Positions 15,595-23,727 of a stretch of 48,124 nt of DNA are shown here, one piece after another. Position 1 is the stretch's first letter; every line of letters begins with the position of its first letter. The translations under genes were made by a program, and so were the position numbers. Where the stretch lies: the NCBI GenBank assembly GCA_004195615.1, contig PSPW01000008.1:1-48124 (forward strand). Direction: 5' to 3'. This DNA is from Methanobacteriota archaeon. Its GTDB lineage: Archaea; Thermoplasmatota; Poseidoniia; Poseidoniales; Thalassarchaeaceae. The notes beneath the pieces are model-generated. The model had not been told where the DNA came from, made no database searches, and was given only the letters and a program-made list of their open reading frames with translations.

Positions 15595-16860
15595 TCACGA
15601 TGCTAGTCCCATACTCTCTATTGTATCGCCATACTTTCTAGATGAGTCTTTCAGCGAAGCTATTACGGGCATTGGATCACCAGATAGGAAACTCATTGTT
15701 GAGCCGCCACCGGTGCTGTTGTGGGAAATGAGATTCGAAGCACCTCTGCTGTTTACCAAAGCACTTGTGTGACCCCCGCCAATAATAGTCATCGCATTCG
15801 TCTCTGTGCACATATTGAGTACCTCGATAGTTCCGAAAGCAAATTCGGGGAGTTCGAAGTATGATGCTGGGCCGTTCCATAGAATGCATCTGGCATTCTG
15901 TACCAACGGTTTGAGTGATTTTAGAGTCTCGATACCAACGTCGTATATTGGATTCTCAGTAGGTAGGTCATCTATTGACAAAGGGATTCTCTTTCCATTC
16001 GACTCGACTGCAACATCTACTGGGAGAAAGATTTTTTCTGGATGTTCAGAAATTATTCTCTGAGCCATCTCCCATGCTATTTCGAAGTCATCGCCAAGTG
16101 AATTGCGGATGAAATCCTTATTTCTTTCACCAATGTCATTGCCATCAATCCAGAGCATCAAGTTGCCTGTTACTCCGACAAATGCTATTCTGTCTACTTG
16201 TCCCCTTGAAAAGAGATTCAATGCGACCCTGACTGAGTCATCGCATTTTGCACCTCCAAGTATTGCTAGATATGGTCTGGGAGGATTCCTCAATGCTGTT
16301 CTTAGACTTCGAATCTCCTTCTCCATTAGAGTTCCAGCAATACAAGGAAGTGAGTGGGTAAATCCAGTTAGGGTGGGTGATCTTCGATGGGCTGCGGCAA
16401 ACGCATCTGTGACAAATACGTCTGAAACCGAGGAAAGAGTGGTGACGATATCGGTGTCTTCTGTGTCCTTGTTTGAACTGTACTTTACCCCGTACTCTTC
16501 TTCATTTTTTCTTACGTTGTCCAGAAAAATGATCTCCCCCTCGGACATGTTTCTAATCTCGTCGATAGCTTCGTCCCCGCAGACATCTGGAACAAATTTA
16601 ATTGGTCGCCCTAATATCTGAGAAAGTCTCTTACAATGCTTTGACATACTGGTGAAATCGGATTTACCTGGTCTAGATTGGTGTCCAATAATTACCACTC
16701 GTGATGACTCAAGACCATTTAGAGTGGGGATAATCCCTCTCAGCCTTCCATCATCCAGCAACCTTCCAGTAGAAGGTTCTAGAGGGGAGTTTACGTCGAC
16801 TCTGTACAGAACGGTTCTCCCTCTGAGGTCGACGTCTTCGAGGGTCAGAACCCCTTCCAC
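15595..16860 (-). CDS. pgk: Phosphoglycerate kinase
   Basis: Transfers phosphate between 1,3-bisphosphoglycerate and ADP in glycolysis and the reverse in gluconeogenesis. The N-terminal domain shows YRVDVNSPLE, DDGRLRGIIPTL and a GHQSRPG loop in place of SHLGRPxG. TDAFAAAHR and LAILGGAK follow. The C-terminal domain has LWNGPASYFE for the nucleotide region and GGGHTSAL near the end. I place the start at GTG 16860, giving 421 residues and the usual TLEDVDLRGRTVLYRVD beginning. The frame stays open to 17058, but that longer version would overlap the divergent M24 gene by 100 bases and add 66 residues unlike other PGKs. The stop touches the tRNA. Confidence 0.93.
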   Translation of the reverse strand: MEGVLTLEDVDLRGRTVLYRVDVNSPLEPSTGRLLDDGRLRGIIPTLNGLESSRVVIIGHQSRPGKSDFTSMSKHCKRLSQILGRPIKFVPDVCGDEAIDEIRNMSEGEIIFLDNVRKNEEEYGVKYSSNKDTEDTDIVTTLSSVSDVFVTDAFAAAHRRSPTLTGFTHSLPCIAGTLMEKEIRSLRTALRNPPRPYLAILGGAKCDDSVRVALNLFSRGQVDRIAFVGVTGNLMLWIDGNDIGERNKDFIRNSLGDDFEIAWEMAQRIISEHPEKIFLPVDVAVESNGKRIPLSIDDLPTENPIYDVGIETLKSLKPLVQNARCILWNGPASYFELPEFAFGTIEVLNMCTETNAMTIIGGGHTSALVNSRGASNLISHNSTGGGSTMSFLSGDPMPVIASLKDSSRKYGDTIESMGLAS

Positions 16861-16958
16861 GGCTCGTCCACTAGGAGAGTGGTTTTGGCCGTTGTGGATG
16901 ATTTTCTGAATACTTTGGACCCAAAACTCCTTTCTGTTATGGCAATTCAAGACCGTAT

Positions 16959-18212
16959 GTGGAATGGGATACATCGACTTTGGTTGGGCCCGATGGGCAA
17001 GACTGGAGGGTCCCTGTTTCAGAATTAGAGAGCAGACAAGAAAGGATGTCAAGTGCATTGGCAGAGGAAGGTATCGAGTCTGCGTACATTGAAGACCCTG
17101 TAGAGTTGTATTGGCTTACAGGTGGTCGCCAAAACTCTGCTTTTCTAATTGGAGCCGAGGGTGCTGACATCCAATCAAGGCACTTGGTTCGCAGATCGGT
17201 TGCAAGGGCTGCTTTCGAAGGAGGGGAGGGGGATTGCCCTCACCTCACAGAGAAGCACCCTCGGATGGGTGAATTGTCGATGATGTTAGCAAAGTACGGA
17301 TGTATCCGGAAACCTGCAATGACAGAACGGAAAGTTCCGCAAAGCCGGTGGAGTTTCATTAGTGAGAAAATGGAAGGATTGGAGGAGCCCTCTCAAGATT
17401 GCACCGACCTACTATACAAATTGCGAGAGGTGAAATCAGAATGGGAGGTGTCAATGATGAGAGAGAGCGGTGAAATCAACCACTCCATGTTCGAATCTAT
17501 TCGTGAGTCTGGGGGGCTTGGGAAAACTGAGTTGGAAATAGCAGGAGTTGCGGAAGAGGTCAGTAGGGCTTCTGGATTCGGTGGGAGAATTAGAATGAGG
17601 AAGTGGCCTATGGATTGTGACAGAGTTGTAATTGCTGCAGGTAGATCAGGAGGGGTTCCTTCATACTTTGACTCCGCTGTAGGGGGTGTTGGTGGGAGTC
17701 CAATTTCACCACTTGGGGCGGGATTCTCCAGAGTCAAAGAGGGCGACCCTGTTCTCATTGACATTGTTCACGTTCACAGAGGTTACGTTTCTGATTGCAC
17801 CAGAATGTTCTGTTCTGGAAAACTAGACAGAGAATGGGAGAAAAGGTTGGATGACATGATTGAAATCGGTGCATTAGTCAGGAGATTCTTGGGGAGAGGA
17901 GAAGATTGCTCGACTGCTTGGAGAGCTGGTAGAGAGGCTGCTGAAGAAATGGGTCATGGTGAAAATCTAATGGGAATTAGACCTGAACAGGCGAGTTTTC
18001 TGGGACATTCGGTAGGATTGGAGCTTGATGAGACCCCAGTAGTGGCCAATGGGTTCGATCGCCCCCTACATTTGGGAGGAACTATGGCAATTGAGCCAAA
18101 GGTGATTCACAGAGATGGAGCAATAGGGATAGAAGACACCTGGACTAGGACCTCCGAGGGCATGGAATGTCTTACCTCGGGAGATGGGCTTCCCAATCTG
18201 ATACGGTGGTAA
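16959..18212 (+). CDS. M24 family metallopeptidase (Xaa-Pro dipeptidase-like)
   Basis: The 417-aa protein has a creatinase-type N-terminal domain (RMSSALAEEGIESAYIEDPVE.LYWLTGG) and a C-terminal pita-bread peptidase domain. The five metal ligands can be matched: D in VLIDIVHVHRG, D in GYVSDCTRMF, H in LGHSVGLELDE, E in MAIEPK and E in GIEDTW. Such enzymes cleave X-Pro bonds in short peptides in the cytoplasm. It starts with GTG at 16959, divergently from pgk, and no clear Shine-Dalgarno precedes it. It fits the peptide-degrading theme of the window. Confidence 0.9.
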   Translation: MEWDTSTLVGPDGQDWRVPVSELESRQERMSSALAEEGIESAYIEDPVELYWLTGGRQNSAFLIGAEGADIQSRHLVRRSVARAAFEGGEGDCPHLTEKHPRMGELSMMLAKYGCIRKPAMTERKVPQSRWSFISEKMEGLEEPSQDCTDLLYKLREVKSEWEVSMMRESGEINHSMFESIRESGGLGKTELEIAGVAEEVSRASGFGGRIRMRKWPMDCDRVVIAAGRSGGVPSYFDSAVGGVGGSPISPLGAGFSRVKEGDPVLIDIVHVHRGYVSDCTRMFCSGKLDREWEKRLDDMIEIGALVRRFLGRGEDCSTAWRAGREAAEEMGHGENLMGIRPEQASFLGHSVGLELDETPVVANGFDRPLHLGGTMAIEPKVIHRDGAIGIEDTWTRTSEGMECLTSGDGLPNLIRW

Positions 18213-18273
18213 ACACATGGAAATCGTACTATCTTTCAGTTAGTCCTATTTCCGGTTTCGTTCACGACGATTC

Positions 18274-18567
18274 ATGAGTGGGGGCTCCGGTGTTGTTCAT
18301 AGAATTGTAGCGAGAACCCTGAGGAAGCGAAATGATCCGCATGGAAAGTTGATTGTTGATCCATCAATTCTGAAGGGAGTGGAAATAGATAATTCAGGAA
18401 TTGTAGAGCTTTGGATAAAGCCCAGTAATCCACACTGCCCTTGCTGTCTTGATGATCTGATCGACTTGAGGAGCCTGTTGAAGAAGCAACGAGGGGTTCT
18501 TGCATGTCATATCGAAATTGTGGGAATTCCTCAATCAGATAGGTGGACTGCAGCCATCAACGAGTAG
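18274..18567 (+). CDS. Small MIP18/DUF59-like protein (possible Fe-S assembly factor)
   Basis: A 97-aa protein. The C-terminal 60 residues follow the MIP18/DUF59 pattern: a beta strand VELWIKPS, then NPHCPCCLDDL where the family has its conserved CP, a helix, LKKQRGVLACHIEIVG and a terminal W. DUF59 proteins (SufT, PaaD and CIA2 relatives) help insert iron-sulfur clusters. The N-terminal part is short and lacks the usual DLGLV stretch, so this is a diverged or shortened member. The CPCC cluster could bind metal. ATG 18274 follows the M24 gene by 61 bases. Its 3' end lies one base from the end of a convergent 44-aa membrane-peptide gene. Confidence 0.5.
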   Translation: MSGGSGVVHRIVARTLRKRNDPHGKLIVDPSILKGVEIDNSGIVELWIKPSNPHCPCCLDDLIDLRSLLKKQRGVLACHIEIVGIPQSDRWTAAINE

Positions 18568-18568
18568 T

Positions 18569-18703
18569 TCAGGGTTTTTCTTCGTCCCATTTGTTTCTCT
18601 CTCCGACCTCAATGAGTTTCTGAGAGATTTTGGTGTAAAGCCACCAGGACATTACTGATATTCCGATTACGGACACTGTGAGGGAAACCATGAAATCGGA
18701 CAT
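18569..18703 (-). CDS. Small single-pass membrane protein, 44 aa
   Basis: A short frame below usual size cut-offs. It begins MSDFMVSLTVSVIG, has one hydrophobic helix (about 5-23, ending SVMSWWLY), and finishes with a basic/acidic cytosolic tail that ends WDEEKP. It starts 7 bases after the stop of the HhH/zinc-ribbon gene upstream. GGAGGACCGGTGA before its ATG provides a Shine-Dalgarno, partly inside that gene. It fills what would otherwise be an empty 143-base gap exactly, ending one base from the convergent gene. These facts support a real gene; no function is recognised. Confidence is moderate because of its size. Confidence 0.6.
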   Translation of the reverse strand: MSDFMVSLTVSVIGISVMSWWLYTKISQKLIEVGERNKWDEEKP

Positions 18704-18710
18704 TCCGAAT

Positions 18711-19799
18711 TCACCGGTCCTCCCACCGAGCCCATCTTCCAGTTTGCTTGTTGAACCTCAGTCCGGCCTTCTTCATCCACTTGTTGAACTTTGTAGCCCC
18801 TGCACCTGTGGCGATGATGAATTCCTCCCTGTCCTCTTGCGCCTGGATGTACCCCTTGGCCGCGATTGTCTGATCTATCCACTCGTCTATACTCATTAGT
18901 ACCCCCGAAAGTGTGCTGGCCTCCAATGCCGCTTCCAGTTCCTCTGCCGAAGCTCCGGCAGACTCCAGATCCCTCATCAATAGGTCTGTGATTGAACGGG
19001 ACTTATCCTTCTTTGGAGGCTTGATAACTGGGAGACGAGGTTTAATCTTCGGATCTATTGTTATCCTAGAGCCGTTGTTCAATCTACTCTCAACTGACTG
19101 AGCCATGGCAGCGTGGAACTCCTCCTCACAGTCCCAGCAGATGAATGAGAAATCCGAGGGGCTTTCCATGACGTTGCTCCCTCTCGGATCCATCTCCTCC
19201 CCGCAATGTGGGCAGGCGTGAAGACAGAGTGTCGGGGCAATCTTCCTGCGGAAGTCAACAATATCTTGGGGAGTTCCGGAGAGTTCGAGCATTTCGTGAT
19301 CCCTAGCTGCCTCTAGGCCTCTAGTCTCTAGTTGGTCCCTTATCTTTGATCTCTGCTCATCCTTAGATTCGTCATCTAGGTTATTCTCTAACTTCACAAT
19401 CAACTCGACCGTTTTGCCTAATCGGTTCATTACTAGCTTCTTGTTCCTGAAGTCCTCTACCCGTACTAGACGAAGTTGCTCCTTCTTCTCCTGCAATTCT
19501 GCGTGGATGTCTTTCTGCTCACGCTTGAATCGAGTCTCCTCGATCTTGTCTACCTTCTTCTTGTTGTCCGACAGAACGTCGGCTAGGAACCTCTGTCTGC
19601 CTGATGATCTTGGACCTGCCTTTACTGCATCCAAGACTGAAACGGCTACCTCTTTCTTGATTCCGTAGTTGTTGATTAGGGTGACAGCATCTAGCTTCTT
19701 AAGATCCCCAATCTTGATTCCTCCGTCTGCGAGAATCTGAGCAGTCGTCTCATCGATTCCCCTCCTCAATAGGGCGAGATAGGTGTCCTTCTTTGCCAC
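18711..19799 (-). CDS. Helix-hairpin-helix / coiled-coil / zinc-ribbon protein of unknown function
   Basis: This 362-aa protein is not a family I recognise. The N-terminal 60 residues look like a helix-hairpin-helix pair (ETTAQILADGGIKIGDLKKL, then NNYGIKKEVAVSVLDAVK). A long Lys/Glu-rich coiled-coil region (about 75-165) follows. A zinc ribbon has CPHC and CWDC pairs near residues 195 and 222. A basic segment and a C-terminal helical domain (about 290-362) with TGAGATKFNKWMKKAGLRF complete it. HhH and zinc ribbon together suggest nucleic-acid binding. It starts with GTG at 19799 after GGGAGGG and leads directly into the 44-aa membrane peptide gene. Confidence 0.75.
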   Translation of the reverse strand: MAKKDTYLALLRRGIDETTAQILADGGIKIGDLKKLDAVTLINNYGIKKEVAVSVLDAVKAGPRSSGRQRFLADVLSDNKKKVDKIEETRFKREQKDIHAELQEKKEQLRLVRVEDFRNKKLVMNRLGKTVELIVKLENNLDDESKDEQRSKIRDQLETRGLEAARDHEMLELSGTPQDIVDFRRKIAPTLCLHACPHCGEEMDPRGSNVMESPSDFSFICWDCEEEFHAAMAQSVESRLNNGSRITIDPKIKPRLPVIKPPKKDKSRSITDLLMRDLESAGASAEELEAALEASTLSGVLMSIDEWIDQTIAAKGYIQAQEDREEFIIATGAGATKFNKWMKKAGLRFNKQTGRWARWEDR

Positions 19800-19895
19800 T
19801 AAATCCCTCCCATTGACTCAGGCAACTTCTCCACCTAAGTTGACCCTCGGAAGGGGGGGGCCTCTATCAAGTCGATGTCAAATTGTCCAAAATTG

Positions 19896-20804
19896 CTATT
19901 CTGAAGAGATTTCATTGACTATTGTTATCCAATCAATCGGCTCTAGATTCTCTGGTCTCAGATCGGCCCAGCCATCTTCCAAATCTAGAGACTTTGAAGA
20001 GAGTAGTTTTGTAACGGATTTCGCCCATCTCTCCCTGTGCCATCCAGAAACGCGAGAGATTCTGGATGGAGGTTTGGATAGTAGGGTCCTCATCTTTCTC
20101 CTTCTGTTAAAGAAGCAGTGCTTGGTGATAATTCTGAACAGTTGCTTGTTCGTTCCTTCTGCCTCGGACCTAATGGCTGGCTTTAGGACTACGAGCCTAG
20201 ATTGTACACGAGGGGAGGGGCTGAAGGAACTTGGAGAAACTCTTCTATCTAGGGAGACATCGAAGTCGAGCCACAGATTCAGACCCAATGGTCCAATGTC
20301 ATAGGGAGCGGAGAACATTGCCATCCTGTGGGCGAATTCCTCTTGGACTAAGAGAATGGAAAGCTGTATTGGTTCAAAATGATGATATTTCGTGATTCTA
20401 TCAATTATCGGACTTGAAATCTGATATGGGAGATTAGATATCACGTGCGTAATCCCTTTTGGCCATCTTTCTGAGACTGCGTCGGCTTCTTCGAGAATTA
20501 GAGTGCATTTTCTTTCTCCAAATACTCGTTCCAAGTGTTCCACTGACTGTTTATCAATCTCTATAGCTGTGACATTGGAATGGCTCCTTAGTAATTCTAG
20601 GGTTAGTGATCCTGGGCCTGGTCCAACCTCTAGAACATGAGAATTACTCGAAAGAGGGGAGTTGAATTCTTCTGTGAGACGCATGGTCCTCTCAATTACT
20701 TCCTCATCGACCAAGTAGTGCTGTCCAAGTGATCTGCTGGGATTAATTCGATCTCGGAGGAGGTCGACAAGGAGTCGGGTATCAAGACCTTCCAGCGACT
20801 CCAT
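19896..20804 (-). CDS. ksgA: 16S rRNA dimethyladenosine transferase
   Basis: Dimethylates the two adjacent adenosines in the 3' terminal hairpin of 16S rRNA during small-subunit maturation. SLGQHYLVDEEV opens the domain, the SAM-binding loop is LEVGPGPGSLTLELL, the acidic motif is TAIEIDK, and the catalytic NLPY motif appears as ISNLPYQISSP. At 302 residues the length is normal. ATG 20804 lies 1 base after the DUF655 stop. The order L21e-RpoF-DUF655-KsgA is a conserved archaeal informational cluster. Confidence 0.95.
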   Translation of the reverse strand: MESLEGLDTRLLVDLLRDRINPSRSLGQHYLVDEEVIERTMRLTEEFNSPLSSNSHVLEVGPGPGSLTLELLRSHSNVTAIEIDKQSVEHLERVFGERKCTLILEEADAVSERWPKGITHVISNLPYQISSPIIDRITKYHHFEPIQLSILLVQEEFAHRMAMFSAPYDIGPLGLNLWLDFDVSLDRRVSPSSFSPSPRVQSRLVVLKPAIRSEAEGTNKQLFRIITKHCFFNRRRKMRTLLSKPPSRISRVSGWHRERWAKSVTKLLSSKSLDLEDGWADLRPENLEPIDWITIVNEISSE

Positions 20805-20805
20805 G

Positions 20806-21387
20806 TCACTGCTCTGTGCGGACTAGCAAATCAAGTAAGCGGGGAGTCTGGGCAACATCCTCCATCTCCTTCACATACCGTTCTGCGAGAAGTTGGACTG
20901 ATTCTATGCCACAAGCCTCGTCTATATCTTCAAAGGTTTGCCATCCTGCAATACCTCTCTTTTGGACCATCTGTATAGCTTTAGAGTTGCCAATACCTGC
21001 TAATAGTTGGAATGAGTGGAATTTTAGAGACATTGGGCCAGCACTGTTGTAGAATGAGATATGCCTATCAGAATCAGATCGAATTGAATGGGAAAGGGCG
21101 GTGACTAACTCTTGTTGTGAGGTTCCGCTAAGATCCTTGAGACGCACTTCCGAGAGTGGGCCGACATTTTCCATGGGGATTTCGATTGCCTCACTTGCAG
21201 AAAAACCGGTTATGTCTCTTACTCTTGCTCTGAGTAAATACAGCGAAGGCTCGCTAACACACTGAATCTCGTAACCGATTGGTCTTCTTTCCTGGATGTC
21301 AAGAATTCTTAGTCTGACCTCTTCTTGAAAGGGGTCATTTTCCTCTCCGTCAGGGTCTTGGGCGTCCTTGGGCTGCATAATCTTCAA
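20806..21387 (-). CDS. DUF655 family protein (archaeal, HhH-containing)
   Basis: A 193-aa member of the archaeal DUF655 family, identified from gene order (between rpoF and ksgA) and its two-part structure. An OB-like N-terminal half reads RPIGYEIQCVSEPSLYLLRA, and a C-terminal helix-hairpin-helix part reads LKFHSFQLLAGIGNSKAIQM. RNA or DNA binding is expected but the function is not established. An acidic leader of about 20 residues precedes the domain; M4 would also serve as start. The stop lies one base before the ksgA ATG. Confidence 0.85.
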   Translation of the reverse strand: MKIMQPKDAQDPDGEENDPFQEEVRLRILDIQERRPIGYEIQCVSEPSLYLLRARVRDITGFSASEAIEIPMENVGPLSEVRLKDLSGTSQQELVTALSHSIRSDSDRHISFYNSAGPMSLKFHSFQLLAGIGNSKAIQMVQKRGIAGWQTFEDIDEACGIESVQLLAERYVKEMEDVAQTPRLLDLLVRTEQ

Positions 21388-21442
21388 TCGACCCAGAATG
21401 GTTCTCCCTGATGAATGAGTTGATTGAAAGCGGTTAGAAGCA

Positions 21443-21805
21443 CTATAGGACGTGTTGACGAATCACGGTGATTACTTCCTCGATTTCCGAGGTGTCCATG
21501 GCAATCCTCTTGCTAGCGATGATAACCCTAACATCAGAAACTGTGAGAGGAGCGAGTTCAGCTATCTTGGAGGAAACTTCAGGGTACTGCTTCAGTTTCT
21601 CGTTTTCCATTAGAGCAGTGAATAGGCCAGTGTAGACGGCAGGATCGGTCTTGATGTCCCCCGACGGATGACCACTAGCACTGGCCTTCCATTCTGCGTG
21701 TTGTAGTGCCATTGTCTGTTCATAGGAAATCTCTCCCCTTCTCTCGATTGCCTCGAGAAGCTTATCTCTAACGGTAGCGAAGTCCACAAATTCTCTTTCA
21801 GTCAT
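21443..21805 (-). CDS. rpoF: DNA-directed RNA polymerase subunit F (Rpb4 homologue)
   Basis: A 120-aa helical protein of the RpoF/Rpb4/RPC9 family, which with RpoE forms the stalk of archaeal RNA polymerase. The C-terminal HRDC-like part is clear: LKQYPEVSSKIAELAPLTV, then SDVRVIIASKR. Its place between L21e and DUF655 is the standard archaeal one. The ATG at 21805 is preceded by GGTGG, 8 bases after the L21e stop. RpoE is not in the window. Confidence 0.9.
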   Translation of the reverse strand: MTEREFVDFATVRDKLLEAIERRGEISYEQTMALQHAEWKASASGHPSGDIKTDPAVYTGLFTALMENEKLKQYPEVSSKIAELAPLTVSDVRVIIASKRIAMDTSEIEEVITVIRQHVL

Positions 21806-21813
21806 TTTTCCAC

Positions 21814-22107
21814 CTACTCTATCGGTTTGAGATGCTCAGGTCGGGCAACTACTGTCTTCATCATGTTGCCATCAGCGACCCTGATTACGTATGCCCTTCC
21901 CTGTGAGCCTGATATTACTCCAGTTCTCCCTTGGAAACGTCTGTGTGGCATCCCCTTCTGCTGAGCTCCATCGAGTACGATTGCCACCTTGTCTCCTTCC
22001 TGGTAAGTGTGCATTGACCTGCCAATGAACAGTCTTCTACGTTCCCTCTTGTTCTTCCTTAGGATGCTTCTAGTTCCCTGTCTAGACCCCTTTGTCCTAG
22101 TGACCAT
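21814..22107 (-). CDS. rpl21e: Large-subunit ribosomal protein L21e (eL21)
   Basis: A 97-aa ribosomal protein of the archaeal/eukaryal L21e family. It starts with the conserved basic region TKGSRQGTRSILRKNKRERR, and then has an SH3-like part with YQEGDKVAIVLDGAQQKGMPHRRFQGRTG split around the KGMPHRRF core. GRAYVIRV and KTVVARPEHLKP close it. Length and position upstream of rpoF are standard. Confidence 0.95.
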   Translation of the reverse strand: MVTRTKGSRQGTRSILRKNKRERRRLFIGRSMHTYQEGDKVAIVLDGAQQKGMPHRRFQGRTGVISGSQGRAYVIRVADGNMMKTVVARPEHLKPIE

Positions 22108-22182
22108 AATCTCACTGCTCCATTATTACGAATTCGGGCGACCTGTGGGACGTTCTTAAGGACTCGGATGTCAGTTTTCTGT

Positions 22183-23727
22183 CTAGTCAGCGTGAATCTC
22201 AAGTACATCGAGCCGGATGACTTCACAATCTTTTCCTAGAACGCTCTGAACAGAGGGGGTGGTTCGGCCTTCATCGGAGTGCACCAATTCCTTGATGTAG
22301 GTTCCTGCTTCACACCTCAGAGTGATTTCGACCTCTTCACCTTCGAAACTTACTTTGTCGATAGAGGTGATTTTTCTCCTTCTCGTCTTTGCAGCTCTCC
22401 TGTGTGAGACTCTCTTTGGAGTTTCTTGATCGATAACTTGACCTTCGAGGGAAAGTATTGATTGCTCTGCAATTTCATTGTCATCGAGACCCTCTGCTCT
22501 GAATCGAATCATATAGGTCTTCTCTGACCTAGACTGCTTGACCTCGTGGATCTCCTTTTTTGAACACCACCTCAGGTTGTCAACCTCAACTTTCTCTGGA
22601 GCATTTCTTTTTACCATCTCAACTAAGTCTTCGACTGGGAATTGCCTTCTAGATGGCCTCTTGACTTCCAAGACAAAAGGCCTACCGGACCCGAGGCATC
22701 TGACGTCGATGTCTTCCCTTCCCATTCCATGGAATGATGTGTCTTCTGCACCAAGAGCCTCTCTGATAGGTTCACCAATCAGATCTTGCACCGAGTCGAC
22801 GTATTGTAGACCTGTGCCCTCACAAGATTTGCAGCCTAGAGCCCTGCCCCTACAAGCTCTGCAGGGCCAACGTGTTTGTGGAATTCCACGTGATAGTTTC
22901 CTATACCTGCCGTACAGGAAGATTGGTCTTACATCCACGTCAACCCTGAGAGTTAGACCGTCAACTAGAATCATTACATCTGGCTTTTCCTTTACGAAAT
23001 CGACTTTCTTATCGAGTTCTCTGATTCTCTCGTGTATGGATTCTACGATGGCACCTTTGAGATGATATGAACCGGGTGCCCCATACTTGCTTCTGATTCG
23101 ATCCTCCTCTTGGAGGAGGTCCTTTGGCAAGTGGATTCCAAATTGCATAGTCGAGAAGTCTGTATCAGACAGCGTTTCGAACAATCTGTCCACAATATTC
23201 TCTATGTCGTCGAAAAGATTCTCGCAGAGAGGACAATAGTCCTGAATGATCTTTGACTGCAGTTCCCTGTCCCTCAATAATGCCTCCTCTCTGATTGCGG
23301 CACCTGAATCAGGGCCAGAACCTCTGGAACGAAAACCAGATATCCGGAACAGGCAATGGTTGCAAACTCCAATCTTAATCACATGAGCTATTCCCAAAGG
23401 AGCGGGGCAGGGTGGGGAGTTCCAATTCACAGTGCTGCCCTCAAAATCAAAATCGTCGCCGTCAAACCAGATCTCCCCTAGTTTGTCTCCTTCTGAGTTC
23501 TTTTCCTCGGCGTCTAATTCAGATGAAGCGTAGCCAGCTGAAGCATAGAGCTGCCACTCATCCTCCTCATCTAGTTCGTTTCCAGCACCTTCCGGTTCTC
23601 TATCTTGCATGTAAATCGCCACCGCAGCGCCGGGGAGGACCCGTTGCTTCGACATGGCTCGGTGTAGAAGTGAGGATTTGAGTGCTTCGTATTGAAAACT
23701 ATTCTCCGGGGGTCCCATGTAATTCAC
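22183..23727 (-). CDS. pus10: tRNA pseudouridine synthase Pus10
   Basis: Makes pseudouridine 54 and 55 in the T loop of archaeal tRNAs. CNHC and CPLC pairs near residues 123 and 185 form the N-terminal zinc site. The catalytic Asp is in GREDIDVRCLGSGRPFVLE, and CRACRGRALGCKSCEGTG holds a further Cys cluster typical of the family. An acidic stretch of about 55 residues (rich in E, D and G) is inserted before the first zinc pair. Start is GTG 23727 or ATG 23718; both lie inside the end of the DUF971 gene. It heads the L21e-rpoF-DUF655-ksgA group. Confidence 0.9.
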   Translation of the reverse strand: MNYMGPPENSFQYEALKSSLLHRAMSKQRVLPGAAVAIYMQDREPEGAGNELDEEDEWQLYASAGYASSELDAEEKNSEGDKLGEIWFDGDDFDFEGSTVNWNSPPCPAPLGIAHVIKIGVCNHCLFRISGFRSRGSGPDSGAAIREEALLRDRELQSKIIQDYCPLCENLFDDIENIVDRLFETLSDTDFSTMQFGIHLPKDLLQEEDRIRSKYGAPGSYHLKGAIVESIHERIRELDKKVDFVKEKPDVMILVDGLTLRVDVDVRPIFLYGRYRKLSRGIPQTRWPCRACRGRALGCKSCEGTGLQYVDSVQDLIGEPIREALGAEDTSFHGMGREDIDVRCLGSGRPFVLEVKRPSRRQFPVEDLVEMVKRNAPEKVEVDNLRWCSKKEIHEVKQSRSEKTYMIRFRAEGLDDNEIAEQSILSLEGQVIDQETPKRVSHRRAAKTRRRKITSIDKVSFEGEEVEITLRCEAGTYIKELVHSDEGRTTPSVQSVLGKDCEVIRLDVLEIHAD

